NCBI RefSeq assembly: GCF_011059145.1
Contig: NZ_JAALLT010000004.1
Coordinates: 434,001 to 498,000, forward strand
DNA: 64,000 nucleotides
Direction of reading: 5' to 3'
DNA from: Halalkalibaculum roseum
GTDB taxonomy: Bacteria; Bacteroidota; Rhodothermia; Balneolales; Balneolaceae
Shown piece after piece: positions 45,996 through 56,078 of the stretch. How positions within the stretch are numbered: the first letter of the stretch is position 1; each line of letters starts with the position of its first letter. Below the pieces are notes generated by a model, which did no database searches, had not been told where the DNA came from, and saw only the letters and a program-made list of their open reading frames with translations. A program made the position numbers and the translations under genes.

Positions 45996-46729
45996 TATGC
46001 GACTTCCTCACGTTGTTTGGCTTTTTTGGCTGACGGGGTCTGCAAAAGATCAACGAAATCGGCAGAGGCGTTTTCCAGCTCGTGAATCATCCGGTTGATC
46101 TTACCCAGCAGGAAGTTATAGAACCCATAGGCTATGATTCCTACGATAAGACCGGTTGCCGTGGTGATAAGAGCTTCCCAGATACCTCCGGCCAATACGC
46201 TTGGATTTACATTTCCCTGCAGAGACTGTATATCCATAAATGCTTCAATCATTCCGGTAACCGTGCCGGTAAAACCGATGAGCGGGGCAACGCCGGCAAT
46301 AGTTGCCAGCCAGTTCATTCTTTTTTCAAGGTGAAAGATCTCTTTTTTTCCGGCGTTACGGATTGCATCTTCAATATCTCGAATAGGTCGACCCAACCTC
46401 CTGATGCCTGCCTTCAATATGCGTGCCAGAGGTTTATCAATCCCGTCACAGTAAGTCAGTGCCCTCTGTCGGTCACCGTCTTTCAGCATCCCCTCTATGG
46501 TGCGGAGAAATCCGTCAATCTCCATACGGGAGTTGTTCAAGGAGCGCCATCGCTCGGCAATAACATATACGGCCAGGAGCGATAACAGGAACAGGGGTAT
46601 CATCAGGATACCTCCCTCGGCAAGCAATCCTAAAATGGACATGCTTTCATCTTGCGCTGCCAGACTCAGGGTATCAGCGGCAACGGTATCCGCCTGCTGT
46701 AGAATGATAAGTGAAATCGTTGAAAACAT
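45995..46729 (-). CDS. ExbB/TolQ/MotA proton channel
   Basis: The 244-residue protein has three membrane helices, with GLLAEGGILMIPLFLLSLLA at the N-terminus. The C-terminal channel section has PLIGFTGTVTGMIEAF and GIWEALITTATGLIVGIIAY, the conserved Thr-rich and Glu residues of MotA/TolQ/ExbB. It heads the exbB-exbD-tonB run. Confidence 0.94.
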   Translation of the reverse strand: MFSTISLIILQQADTVAADTLSLAAQDESMSILGLLAEGGILMIPLFLLSLLAVYVIAERWRSLNNSRMEIDGFLRTIEGMLKDGDRQRALTYCDGIDKPLARILKAGIRRLGRPIRDIEDAIRNAGKKEIFHLEKRMNWLATIAGVAPLIGFTGTVTGMIEAFMDIQSLQGNVNPSVLAGGIWEALITTATGLIVGIIAYGFYNFLLGKINRMIHELENASADFVDLLQTPSAKKAKQREEVA

Positions 46730-46750
46730 ATGCTGTCTATTAGAATTAGA

Positions 46751-47947
46751 TTATTGAATGCGTTTGATAAAGTGATTGCTCTTGTAAGGACTGGGCAGCG
46801 TCTGTGATGCCATTTGAGCATCTTCTATCGTCTTGAACCGGCCCAATCCTAGTCTCCAAAACGTCGTGTCCATGATATTGGCTCTTGAAATAACCGTGCG
46901 ATAACCCGACTGCATCAGTTCTTCATTCAGCTTTCGTACTTTGGCTTCGTCCCGCAGAGAATGTACTACAATCGTGTAGCCGTCATCCACATTGGGCGAT
47001 GCCCCTCCCCGCAATCCGTATGCGGATTGACGCGATGCTTCGGCAATGCTGGTAATACTTGAAGTCGAATTCGTATCAACCTGTTCCGAAGAATTATCCA
47101 TACCAGCACTTTTCTCGTTGGTAACAGAGTCAATTGCCGAATTATTTTCCTCTCCTGCAAAATTTTCCTGTTGCCCGGGAGTGGTTTTCAAGGTCTCTTC
47201 CACAGCGCTTTCCGATACTCCGTTACTGTTACCGGTGTCTGCGGAAGTTCCAAAATATCCCAGATCGTAAAACATCCAGCCTGAAATACCCAGCGCAATG
47301 ACTACCACAGCAGCAACGAGCAGTTTCCCTATTGGATCCGTTGTTTCCTTTTTCCTTTTAACAGATGAAGGCTTTTTCGAAGAAGCAGTGGGTTTCGCTG
47401 AGGCAGCCGCAGCCGGCTTTTTCTCTTTTTTCAAAGATTTCTTAGGCGTATTTACATTTTGCGCTACTTTCTGACCTTCTTCTTTTACAGGAGTTTCAGG
47501 CTTCTCTTTTTCTGCTGCAGTTTTTTTCTTTTCCGGTGCAGGTTGCTCGGGAATATCTTTTTTGATTTCCTTGTCTGTTTCCACCGGTGTGTCCATCTCC
47601 TCGCTATACTCCTCCACTCCCGGAACCGATTCTGTTTCAGAGCTATCTTTTGAAGTACGGCCGGTAGAAATATCGGGCGTCTCCTTATAGGCCCCGATCA
47701 GCTCAATGGGTTTCATACCCGCATACTTGTAGTTCACTTCCGTAGATAACTTCTCCCCGGCCTGAAAAACTATCCCATTATCTTCAAGGCTGAACGTCCC
47801 AAGGCCTGTTACTTCGAATGATTCTCCTTTGGATAATTCAGCACTGAGCTGATTCATAAAAAGATCCAGCTGTTCTTCTACCGAGGCTTTTTCAAAACCC
47901 GTCTTCTCCGCCAGTAAATCGATCAGTTTCTTTCTATTCACTGTCAT
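46751..47947 (-). CDS. HU-like domain, membrane helix and SPOR domain protein
   Basis: The 398-residue protein combines three parts. Residues 1 to about 75 are HU/IHF-like (LIDLLAEKTGFEKASVEEQL, VTGLGTFSL) but lack the NPxTG arm that grips DNA. A Lys/Glu/Pro-rich linker leads to a membrane helix (about 205-222). Residues about 320-398 are a SPOR domain (YTIVVHSLRDEAKVRKLNEE, FWRLGLGRFKTIEDA), which binds denuded peptidoglycan at division sites. The N-terminus would be cytoplasmic and the SPOR part periplasmic. It overlaps the small HU-like gene by 14 bases and is followed by exbB. Confidence 0.88.
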   Translation of the reverse strand: MTVNRKKLIDLLAEKTGFEKASVEEQLDLFMNQLSAELSKGESFEVTGLGTFSLEDNGIVFQAGEKLSTEVNYKYAGMKPIELIGAYKETPDISTGRTSKDSSETESVPGVEEYSEEMDTPVETDKEIKKDIPEQPAPEKKKTAAEKEKPETPVKEEGQKVAQNVNTPKKSLKKEKKPAAAASAKPTASSKKPSSVKRKKETTDPIGKLLVAAVVVIALGISGWMFYDLGYFGTSADTGNSNGVSESAVEETLKTTPGQQENFAGEENNSAIDSVTNEKSAGMDNSSEQVDTNSTSSITSIAEASRQSAYGLRGGASPNVDDGYTIVVHSLRDEAKVRKLNEELMQSGYRTVISRANIMDTTFWRLGLGRFKTIEDAQMASQTLPSPYKSNHFIKRIQ

Positions 47948-48146
47948 TCATCAACTTTTTATCGGCAACAAATGTAATTAAATCTTTAGGAGGCATCATG
48001 ACCACTCTGCCGTCATCAAACTGCTTCTGGTACTGTTTCTTGTGCTCGGGTTTGAACACACCCAATCCGTCTACTGAAACCTCATTTTTTTTCGCAATCT
48101 CTTCTCTGAGTATCTCCGAAAAAGCCCCTAAAAATTTTTGATCCAT
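47934..48146 (-). CDS. Small HU-like domain protein
   Basis: The 70-residue protein resembles a trimmed HU/IHF subunit: FLGAFSEILREEIAKKNEVSVDGLGVFKPEHKK matches in outline the helix-turn and GLGxF strands. The arm with the NPxTG motif is missing. Related small HU-like genes in this phylum sit next to the SPOR protein, and the two overlap here by 14 bases. DNA binding is unproven. Confidence 0.75.
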   Translation of the reverse strand: MDQKFLGAFSEILREEIAKKNEVSVDGLGVFKPEHKKQYQKQFDDGRVVMMPPKDLITFVADKKLMNDSE

Positions 48147-48153
48147 ATCTTGC

Positions 48154-49845
48154 TTAAAGTTTTACTGTCACTCCTCCGTATAACTGCAGCGGTCGCTCGC
48201 TGTAACCTTCCCAAACCTGGTAATTGTCATCCAGCAGATTCACTCCCCGGAAATATGCCCCGAATCGTTCTGTAATTTCCAGATCCACCTGGGCGCCAAG
48301 CAAGAAAATACCGTCAAGCTCCTGTCCGGTAATGCCCGTCTCCCGCTTGCCGATGTAGTCAAGCCATCCTTCTACAGTTATGCGTTTAATCGGACTGATA
48401 TGAACACTGGAATTTATCCCCCATGATTCCTGAAACGGTACTTTATCACCTCCATCCAGTTTTGGAGACTGGGCGTAGATTCTGCCATTTACCCAGAATC
48501 GTTCGGGCAGGAGCTGGTGCGTTAAACCTGCGTAAATTCTGAAATTCGTTGCATTTTCGTAGTTAATCCGGTAAAAAGAATTTCCCGGTGTCGGTGTGCT
48601 CTGTGAATAGTAAGGCAAATTCTTTGTATTCGAGTAGCTCACCCCTCCGTGTAGTGTCGAACCCCGGAAGTACTCCAGGCTGACCTCTCCTGAAGCTTTG
48701 ATCTCGTAGGCGTGACGCAAAATATTATCGGAAGCAATGAACCTGTTGTATTCATGGTGCTGACGCACACTTTTCAGGTAGGGTTTACCTTCTGCTTTTC
48801 CGGTTATTTTTAACCCTTCGGCAAAGGTATGTTCCAGCTGCAGGGAAGGAGCAAAGTAGACCTTATCTTCGACGAAATCGGCTGCATAATAGACATTTGC
48901 TTCACCCGTAACTTTGGTGATATAGTTAAACAGGCGCTGGTACTGCACACCGCCCTGCAACGTGGTCCATCCTTCCTGCTGATCACCGATATCGTAGACC
49001 CCGCTTCTTACCCCGCCTTTCACCGTAAATGTTTCACTGACGTTGTTCCCGGCCCATCGTTTCGCAAAAGATGCCCGGTATACCGTTTCATTGACATCAC
49101 CGGTAAATGTGTCGTCTTCCAGATCTACATCAAAATATTGCAGCCCGGCTTCTAAGTTCCATCCGTCAATAGTATTCTGGAAACGGCTGAGTTCACCACC
49201 TAAGTGAAAACCTGTATAATCTTTACCCAGCTGTTGTTGTGCGGGAAGCAGATTTTCAAGCTGGTAGAGATAGTGAAAGTCACTTTGCCCGCCTGCATTG
49301 AATTGAAGACGCGTGTCCTGATCCAGTTTCGTGGCATATTCTGCATTGGCGTTGAAGAAACGAAAACTGCTAGGCTGACCGTCCAGGTGACCATCGGAAG
49401 AAGAAAAGTCCAAATCTCCGCCTACGTAGCTGGTTTCGCTGAGCCTGTGAACGCCCCAGAAGGTAGCTTCGGGGCTGCTGTAGCTGCCATATCCCAGCCG
49501 GGAGTAGGCTTGAATATTTTCCGAGTACGTCATTGGATTATACCCCGGTGGATTTGGTCGTGAAAGTTCACTCACCGGGAGGTTGGCAACAACCTGTTCT
49601 TGTGTTTCCATAAAGGGCTGCCGATTGGGATCGACCTGGTAAACACGCGGTGTCGGATCAAAGCCCAGGATAGGCTGGCGCCGGATGCCAGGGAAGCGTG
49701 CTTTGAACTGGCTGCGAATCTCAATATCCTGAGGATCAATCTCAGGGAGCAGAGAGTTCTCAGTATCCTGTTGCTGAGCAATAGATGGAACCGTTAATAC
49801 CAGTAAAAATATAGAGAAAAGAAACAGGGTAAAGTTACGTGACAT
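48154..49845 (-). CDS. Outer-membrane beta-barrel protein (TonB-receptor-like, no plug)
   Basis: The 563-residue protein has a signal peptide ending near PSIAQ, a proline-rich N-terminus containing LLPEIDPQDIEIRSQFKARF, and then a long barrel of alternating strands ending RPLQLYGGVTVKL. No plug domain is seen, so transport would depend on another architecture. It is upstream of the HU-like, SPOR and Exb/TonB genes on the same strand with gaps of a few bases. ATG 49845 is chosen over the TTG at 49866. Confidence 0.8.
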   Translation of the reverse strand: MSRNFTLFLFSIFLLVLTVPSIAQQQDTENSLLPEIDPQDIEIRSQFKARFPGIRRQPILGFDPTPRVYQVDPNRQPFMETQEQVVANLPVSELSRPNPPGYNPMTYSENIQAYSRLGYGSYSSPEATFWGVHRLSETSYVGGDLDFSSSDGHLDGQPSSFRFFNANAEYATKLDQDTRLQFNAGGQSDFHYLYQLENLLPAQQQLGKDYTGFHLGGELSRFQNTIDGWNLEAGLQYFDVDLEDDTFTGDVNETVYRASFAKRWAGNNVSETFTVKGGVRSGVYDIGDQQEGWTTLQGGVQYQRLFNYITKVTGEANVYYAADFVEDKVYFAPSLQLEHTFAEGLKITGKAEGKPYLKSVRQHHEYNRFIASDNILRHAYEIKASGEVSLEYFRGSTLHGGVSYSNTKNLPYYSQSTPTPGNSFYRINYENATNFRIYAGLTHQLLPERFWVNGRIYAQSPKLDGGDKVPFQESWGINSSVHISPIKRITVEGWLDYIGKRETGITGQELDGIFLLGAQVDLEITERFGAYFRGVNLLDDNYQVWEGYSERPLQLYGGVTVKL

Positions 49846-50038
49846 TGGATTTACGTAAGTAATCAATAGTTAGCCGGTCAAACATCATTAAAGGTACTAA
49901 AAAATTAGCAACGATTAATGTGTATTTACATTGCTTTATACATTATTATCCGGGTTCTGTTTCCTTCGCTGATATTTATTCAGTGCTCGTCTGAAAGATA
50001 GGAATTACCAAAATCAGTATATAAACTGATCCTCAGAG

Positions 50039-51070
50039 TCAGAATAAGGGATCACCTCTTTTGGCTGCCAAAAACTTGTCGATAGCCAGAAAAACGGGGG
50101 TAAAGCAGCTTACAATAAGTATCATGGAAGCATGCGTTATGGTAGCATAAGCCAATCCGACTACAGCAGGCACCGCAAACAGCACCAAAAGAGTCTGCTT
50201 AACAAAGTAGTGATAGGTACCAATGCCGCCGGGTGAAGGTATAGCAATACCGATTGCAGAGATGACGGTTATCACAAGGGCATCAAGGAACCCCAGCTGG
50301 TAGACCTCCTGCATGTTAAACATCCAGAATGGAATGTAGGTCATTAGCGTATAACCGAACCATATAAGAAGAGTATAAAATATGAAGAGCCACCAGCGCT
50401 GTACTTCACGTACCGAAAGCAGACCGTCCTTGAACATGATGACCGCTTCTTCTATTCGTTCTACCCATACCTGAACATTTTCAAAGCGTCTTCCCAGTGC
50501 TCTTGCCGCCTTAATTGTCAAATAAACCATTAAAAGGATAAAACCTGTGAAGAACAGCACCCAAAGCACCGTTACCATGGTATAACCTTCCGTTAGGAAA
50601 TGCACCGTCTCATCCCCGAATATCTGCCTCAAAAGCGAAAGGTCAGCTACGAGGTAAACAGAGACCACCACCATCAGGAATATCATGGTGGCCAGATCGA
50701 TGATCCGTTCCAGTACAATGGTGCCCATCAGTTTCGACGAGCTCAAACCTTCACGTTTTGCAACATAGACAGGACGGCTGACTTCACCTAAACGGGGACC
50801 CACAATGTTGAGCAGGTATCCCACCATCACTCCGGATATTAGCGTGACCCGGCTGAGATCTTTTTTGTCGTGCTCGATAAGAAGGCGCCAGCGCTCGGCC
50901 CTTAAAAAGTGACTGCCAAGGGATGTCAGTGCCAAAGGCAAAATCCAGCCATAGCTGATATTGCGTGCATATTCCCAAAGCTCCTGAAGGTTGACATTAC
51001 GGAAAGCAAGCCACAAAAAGATCCCGCCTAATACCAGAGCAAGGCCTATTTTGAACGTTTTTCTAAACAT
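50039..51070 (-). CDS. Flippase-like / lysylphosphatidylglycerol synthase TM-domain protein
   Basis: The 343-residue integral membrane protein has about eight helices and matches the lysylphosphatidylglycerol synthetase TM (UPF0104) family, for example HFLRAERWRLLI, GYLLNIVGPRLGEVSRPVYV and PSPGGIGTYHYF. No catalytic aminoacyl-transferase domain is attached, so a lipid-flipping or unknown role is likely. The start overlaps the lolA stop as TAATG. Confidence 0.85.
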   Translation of the reverse strand: MFRKTFKIGLALVLGGIFLWLAFRNVNLQELWEYARNISYGWILPLALTSLGSHFLRAERWRLLIEHDKKDLSRVTLISGVMVGYLLNIVGPRLGEVSRPVYVAKREGLSSSKLMGTIVLERIIDLATMIFLMVVVSVYLVADLSLLRQIFGDETVHFLTEGYTMVTVLWVLFFTGFILLMVYLTIKAARALGRRFENVQVWVERIEEAVIMFKDGLLSVREVQRWWLFIFYTLLIWFGYTLMTYIPFWMFNMQEVYQLGFLDALVITVISAIGIAIPSPGGIGTYHYFVKQTLLVLFAVPAVVGLAYATITHASMILIVSCFTPVFLAIDKFLAAKRGDPLF

Positions 51071-51717
51071 TATGGCTGGTTACGCATATCCACAATTTCA
51101 GCACCTTCCGGGTAATCAAGGTTAAACATGCCCTGTTCAGGTGCAATAAATTTTCCTTCTTTAAACGAGGTAGTAATCAGGTTGTCGGCCTGGTCTTTGG
51201 CGAAAATACGCAGCGGCATCAGATCAGTGTTGAGAGTGATTTCAACCGCCTGGAATACGGAAAAGGGATCTTCTGAAACCAAGTTTATGAAAACCTTGCC
51301 GTCTTGCCTCTCCTGACTCTCGATGGCGTAAGTAGAGTCAGCCCCGTTTAATATACGGGAGGGGGCAAAATCATCTTCCGCGGGTTCGTATTTGCTGAGA
51401 ATTACCCGGTTACGGCTGTCATCAAAAACCATGGATGTTTCGCCATCGACGACGACCGACTGGTTTTGGGTCCGTACCTTGTACTTATCTTCCCCTACCC
51501 AGATAGAGCCTTTATTGGAAACGGTATCCTGGGTATAGGAATCGATATATTGGTGCTGGAACTCGGCATGGAATATCTCACCGTTGTCAAAACGTTGCTT
51601 TAGCTTATCGAAAGCCGACTGCTGGGCAGCAACCGGATTCAATAGAGCTACTGTCAGTACAAGCAGTGCGGCACCAATTAGTAAAGAAAAATCAACCTTC
51701 AAATTCGTCAAGTTCAT
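51070..51717 (-). CDS. lolA: LolA-like outer-membrane lipoprotein carrier
   Basis: The 215-residue protein has a signal peptide (ends near PVAAQ) and the LolA-type half-barrel, with FHAEFQHQYID, NKGSIWVGEDKYKVRT and DSTYAIESQ. LolA carries lipoproteins across the periplasm from LolCDE. Its start lies 26 bases inside the end of ftsK, in another frame. ATG 51717 is preferred to the TTG at 51720. Similarity is moderate, so the symbol is family-level. Confidence 0.85.
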   Translation of the reverse strand: MNLTNLKVDFSLLIGAALLVLTVALLNPVAAQQSAFDKLKQRFDNGEIFHAEFQHQYIDSYTQDTVSNKGSIWVGEDKYKVRTQNQSVVVDGETSMVFDDSRNRVILSKYEPAEDDFAPSRILNGADSTYAIESQERQDGKVFINLVSEDPFSVFQAVEITLNTDLMPLRIFAKDQADNLITTSFKEGKFIAPEQGMFNLDYPEGAEIVDMRNQP

Positions 51718-54202
51718 CAAGTAATTGTTCTAATTCATCTTCATCATCCACCAGTACATCGCGTGCGGTACTGCCCTGGTAAGGACCAACCACCCCGGCG
51801 TTATACAACTGATCAATGATCCTTCCGGCACGATTGTAGCCTATCTTCAGTTTGCGCTGAAGCAGCGATACCGAGCCTTGCTGGTGAAGCACTACAATTT
51901 TTGCAGCTGCTTCAAAATATTCATCAATATCTTCCAGAGGATCCGGGATGTCGCTCACTCCATCTTCGTCCTCTATAACGGGTAAGTGATACGGATGCTT
52001 GTATCCCATTTGATTACCGATAAAAGCGGTAATCTTCTCCACCTCTTCGGTAGACACAAAAGCGTTCTGAATACGCGTCATGCCTCCTCCGTTGGTAAAA
52101 AGCATATCTCCGCGTCCGATCAGTTGGTCCGCGCCGCCGGTATCCAAAATGGTTCTGGAGTCAACTTTTGATGCCACCTGGTAGGCAATCCGTGCGGGAA
52201 AGTTCGCCTTTATGGTACCGGTAATTACATTCACTGAGGGACGCTGGGTTGCAACCACAAGGTGAATGCCTACGGCCCTGGCCAGCTGGGCAAGACGGGC
52301 AATGGGTTCCTCAATCTGCTTGCCGGCCGTCATCATCAAGTCAGCCAGCTCATCAATGACAACCACAATATAAGGCAAGTGACGGTGTCCAAGTTCTTCG
52401 TCCAAGTCACCTTCTTCATATTTCCTGTTATAGTCTTTGATATCACGAACCATGGCCATCTTCAAAAGATCGTACCGTTCATCCATCTCCTTGGTGAGAC
52501 TCTCCAGTGTCTCCTGGGCCTTGGTTGTATCGGTAACAATAGGCTCCTCCGCACCCGGAAGGGTTGCCAGAAAATGGCGCTCAATATTTCGGAAAAGCGA
52601 TAGTTCAATCTTCTTCGGATCAATCATCACGAATTTCAAATTGTCCGGGTGACACTTGTAAAGCAGACAGGTGATGATGGTATTGATACCTACCGTTTTA
52701 CCCGAACCGGTCGCACCGGCAATGAGCAGGTGAGGCATCCGGGTGAGATCAACCAGAAACACCTCGTTTTCAATCGTTTTACCGAAGGCAACCGGCAGCT
52801 CCATATCGGTTTCCACAAAACGTTTAGTATTGATGACCGACTTGATATAAACCGTTTCCCGTGCCCCGTTAGGCACCTCAATACCAACAGCCGATCGCCC
52901 GGGTATCGGCGCAATGATGCGAAGCCCGTGAGCAGCTGTAGCCATTTTCAGGTCGTTCGCATAGCTCTCGATCTTGCTGATCTTGACGTCGGGGGCCGGT
53001 TCAAGTTCATAAAGCGTTACTGTTGGACCTACGATGGCATTAATACTGAGTATCTCGATCTTGTGCCTTTTGAGCTTGTCGAGAATGATACGCTTGTTCT
53101 CTTTAATCTCTTCCAGATCCACTTCATTACCCTCATGCGGGGGTGAATCCAGCAGGTCGATGGTCGGAAATTTATATTTGATTTCCGGTACTTCTTTGGC
53201 CTTGTCCTTATTCTGGCGATCCAGCTCTTTGGCATCGGCCTCTTCATCACCCTTCCCAACATAAACAGCAATGTCTACATCATCTTCCTCTTCGTCGACT
53301 ACTTTTTCCGCTTCTCCTTTGTCAATAATAGCACGGGGTCGTTGATCAAGATCCTTAACTTCTTCCTTCTGCTGTCGCATGCGTTCCAGATCTTCTTCCT
53401 GGGAACGCTCAACAATGTCATCGATTGACTGCTCTTTGGCAGGCTCCGAATTCTGACGGGCCTGAGTCGAAGCCTGTCGCTGCTTCATCTTCTGCTCTGC
53501 CTGGCGCTGAGCTTCGATTTCCTGCTGTTCCTGCTTTTGCTTTGCTTTTTCCGCCTTCTTTTGGGCACGTTCTTCCCTCTTTTCGGCCTGTTTTTCCTTC
53601 CATTCAGCAACCGTACTTTTAATGAAATCTACTGTTTTTTGGAGGTCGCGATCGAGCAGCATCAAAACTGTGACGACAAACAACACTCCCAAAATAACGA
53701 TAGACCCGATTCCTGTGATGTTTTCAAGTACCCGCGACATGGCTATTCCTGCAGAACCGTTCCATACCGAAGAGTAGGCCTCGTATCGATTATAGACCCA
53801 GCCTAAGATTGTTGAGAGCAGAACCATCGTCCATATTCCATAGGCGGTCGGCCATAAAAGCTGTTTCACATCAAAACCGCGAAAGATAAACCAGCCGTAA
53901 CTGAGAATGAGTATCGGAATAATGATGCTGGTATAGCCGAAGAGCAGGTAAACAAATACGTATGACAAATAGGCTCCAACAACACCCAATCCATTCTGTA
54001 TACGTAGGGCGGGACCCTCATCAACTGTAAAAATGGTATCTGTAGAAAGCGATTGGATCAGGGCGTAATCCGCGCTGTTGTAGGTAATAATGCTCAAGGC
54101 CAGCAGCGCGCCGATAGCCATGATTAATATCCCCAGGATTTCCAGCTTACGGGATTCTGATAAGCCGCTCGTAAGTTTTCCTGAACTACTTTTCTTTGCC
54201 AT
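51692..54202 (-). CDS. ftsK: DNA translocase FtsK/SpoIIIE
   Basis: FtsK pumps chromosomal DNA through the closing septum. The 836-residue protein has an N-terminal membrane region with about four helices (about 25-190), an acidic/Gln-rich linker (about 195-340), and the RecA-like motor with Walker A GATGSGKTVG (about residue 496) and Walker B IVVVIDELADLMM. A C-terminal gamma winged helix (about 770-836) has SLLQRKLKIGYNRAGRIIDQL. It overlaps comB upstream and lolA downstream. Confidence 0.97.
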   Translation of the reverse strand: MAKKSSSGKLTSGLSESRKLEILGILIMAIGALLALSIITYNSADYALIQSLSTDTIFTVDEGPALRIQNGLGVVGAYLSYVFVYLLFGYTSIIIPILILSYGWFIFRGFDVKQLLWPTAYGIWTMVLLSTILGWVYNRYEAYSSVWNGSAGIAMSRVLENITGIGSIVILGVLFVVTVLMLLDRDLQKTVDFIKSTVAEWKEKQAEKREERAQKKAEKAKQKQEQQEIEAQRQAEQKMKQRQASTQARQNSEPAKEQSIDDIVERSQEEDLERMRQQKEEVKDLDQRPRAIIDKGEAEKVVDEEEDDVDIAVYVGKGDEEADAKELDRQNKDKAKEVPEIKYKFPTIDLLDSPPHEGNEVDLEEIKENKRIILDKLKRHKIEILSINAIVGPTVTLYELEPAPDVKISKIESYANDLKMATAAHGLRIIAPIPGRSAVGIEVPNGARETVYIKSVINTKRFVETDMELPVAFGKTIENEVFLVDLTRMPHLLIAGATGSGKTVGINTIITCLLYKCHPDNLKFVMIDPKKIELSLFRNIERHFLATLPGAEEPIVTDTTKAQETLESLTKEMDERYDLLKMAMVRDIKDYNRKYEEGDLDEELGHRHLPYIVVVIDELADLMMTAGKQIEEPIARLAQLARAVGIHLVVATQRPSVNVITGTIKANFPARIAYQVASKVDSRTILDTGGADQLIGRGDMLFTNGGGMTRIQNAFVSTEEVEKITAFIGNQMGYKHPYHLPVIEDEDGVSDIPDPLEDIDEYFEAAAKIVVLHQQGSVSLLQRKLKIGYNRAGRIIDQLYNAGVVGPYQGSTARDVLVDDEDELEQLLDELDEFEG

Positions 54203-54923
54203 GAAAATCTGTAATAATTCCTTCTTTCATTACGGGCAGTACATCCATTGCGTTAACCCTGCTGCAATAAGACAAATCTTCCGTACCCACGATATCCTGC
54301 AACCTGTGGGCATGATTGGAAGAAAGCACCGTTTTCTCTATATCATCACCAAATTTTTCGTAAAGGCCAAAAGCTACTTTAGCCCCGTCAAAGGCTGTAT
54401 CGGGCAATTCACCGCTCGTAAGTTCGTAAATAATGTTACCAGCGCAAAGTAAATCTTCCAGAGACAAACGCCCTCTCCAGCCTGCGCAAACCAAAATTAT
54501 TCGTTCTTTATCCTTCAGGTATTCAACCACGCTTCCCAGGTTCAGAAAACTGCCTACCGTGATATGCCGGGCATGCGAGGCACGCATCAGCGCTTTGGTA
54601 CCGTTGGTAGTATTCAGGATAATCGTCTTGCCATTGACAAGCTCAGGTGTATATTCAAACGGGGAATTGCCAAGGTCATATCCTTCAATTTTCTCCCCAT
54701 CCTTTTCACCGCAAAGCAGAATATTTTCCGTATCCATGCTTTGGGAAATTTTGCTGCCTGCTCCCATATCGGCTACAGGTATTACACCCTTGGCCCCATT
54801 GGCAAGTGCCGTCACAATGGTTGAGCTGGCTCGTAACACATCAATCATCACCGCGGTCTTACCTCGCATCTCGTCTTCCTGAAAAGAGGTAGCCGAAGTG
54901 AATACTTCAAGCTCTTTAATCAT
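54186..54923 (-). CDS. comB: 2-phosphosulfolactate phosphatase family protein (ComB)
   Basis: The 245-residue protein belongs to the ComB family, which dephosphorylates 2-phosphosulfolactate in archaeal coenzyme M synthesis; bacterial homologues often have unknown roles. Motifs are VMIDVLRASSTIVTALANGA, GNSPFEY, LNTTNGTKAL and CAGWRGRLSLEDLLCAG. The function in this organism is inferred only from family. The 3' end overlaps the ftsK start by 17 bases. Confidence 0.85.
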   Translation of the reverse strand: MIKELEVFTSATSFQEDEMRGKTAVMIDVLRASSTIVTALANGAKGVIPVADMGAGSKISQSMDTENILLCGEKDGEKIEGYDLGNSPFEYTPELVNGKTIILNTTNGTKALMRASHARHITVGSFLNLGSVVEYLKDKERIILVCAGWRGRLSLEDLLCAGNIIYELTSGELPDTAFDGAKVAFGLYEKFGDDIEKTVLSSNHAHRLQDIVGTEDLSYCSRVNAMDVLPVMKEGIITDFHGKEK

Positions 54924-54980
54924 TATCTGTGTAGATATTTAATATTCTTGTATCCAAGGCAAGTGTTATTCTAAAATAAC

Positions 54981-56078
54981 TTATTTCTTTAGAAATGGCG
55001 GATTTTCCACTACCGCTTCGGCCTGCCTGTTTCTAATGCTGATATATATTTTTGTTCCCTCTTTGGCGAACTCGGTATCTACATATCCCATCCCGATATT
55101 TTTTTCCAGTGTAATTGAACGTGATCCGCTGGTCACCTCTCCGATAGCTTCACCGTTTTCATCCACAATAGTATAGCCGGCACGCGGAATGGAGCGATCT
55201 TCTTCAGTACTGAAACCAATCAGTTTCTTTTTAACGCCTTCCTCTTTTGCTTTTTGAATGGCTTCCCTGCCAATAAAATCTCCTTTGTCGAGTTTCGTAA
55301 GCCAACCCAGACGTGCTTCCAACGGATTTGTGTCTTTGGTGATATCATTGCCATAAAGAGCATAGCCCATTTCCAGGCGTAGCGTATCACGGGCACCCAA
55401 TCCGCAGGGTTCAATATCAAACTCCTCTCCTGCCTCCATGATTGACTCCCAGATTTTAGCAGGGTTGGAATCTTCACGATCAAAATATATTTCGAAGCCT
55501 TTTTCACCGGTGTACCCGGTAGCAGAGAGAATCACTCTTTCAAAGCCTGCAAAATCACCGATCTCAAAATTGTAGAATCCTATTTCACTCAGATTTACAT
55601 CCGTAAGTTTCTGCAATACTTTTTCCGAATCAGGTCCCTGAACAGCCAACAGACACATGGCTGCAGAACGGTCTTCAAGCTTCATATCGTAATGCTTGTG
55701 ATTGGTCAACCAATCAAAATCCTTTTCAATATTGGATGCATTCACTACCAGCATATAACGGTTATAGTCAAGCATGTACACAATCAGGTCGTCCACGATA
55801 CCCCCGTCGTTATAACACATGGCTGAGTACTGTGCTTTGCCGGGCTTTAGCTTTGAGGCGTCATTGATGGTCACATACTGTATGAAGTCAAGTGCTTCGG
55901 GACCAAAGACAAAAAACTCTCCCATATGGGATACATCAAACATACCGACCTTGTTTCTGACGGCATTATGTTCCTTTTTGATGCTTTCATACTGGACGGG
56001 CATCTCCCATCCACCGAAATCGATAAGCTTGGCGTTTAATTTTTCATGAATATCGTAAAAAGGTGTACGGTTTAGCAT
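54981..56078 (-). CDS. gcvT: Glycine cleavage system T protein (aminomethyltransferase)
   Basis: GcvT takes the aminomethyl group from the H protein and gives 5,10-methylene-tetrahydrofolate and ammonia. The 365-residue protein shows [70 protein letters not shown] and a C-terminal region ending in [11 protein letters not shown]. The frame is open further upstream, but ATG 56078 gives the family's normal N-terminus; the extension to 56213 reads through a degenerate repeat. Other gcv genes are not here. Confidence 0.95.
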   Translation of the reverse strand: MLNRTPFYDIHEKLNAKLIDFGGWEMPVQYESIKKEHNAVRNKVGMFDVSHMGEFFVFGPEALDFIQYVTINDASKLKPGKAQYSAMCYNDGGIVDDLIVYMLDYNRYMLVVNASNIEKDFDWLTNHKHYDMKLEDRSAAMCLLAVQGPDSEKVLQKLTDVNLSEIGFYNFEIGDFAGFERVILSATGYTGEKGFEIYFDREDSNPAKIWESIMEAGEEFDIEPCGLGARDTLRLEMGYALYGNDITKDTNPLEARLGWLTKLDKGDFIGREAIQKAKEEGVKKKLIGFSTEEDRSIPRAGYTIVDENGEAIGEVTSGSRSITLEKNIGMGYVDTEFAKEGTKIYISIRNRQAEAVVENPPFLKK

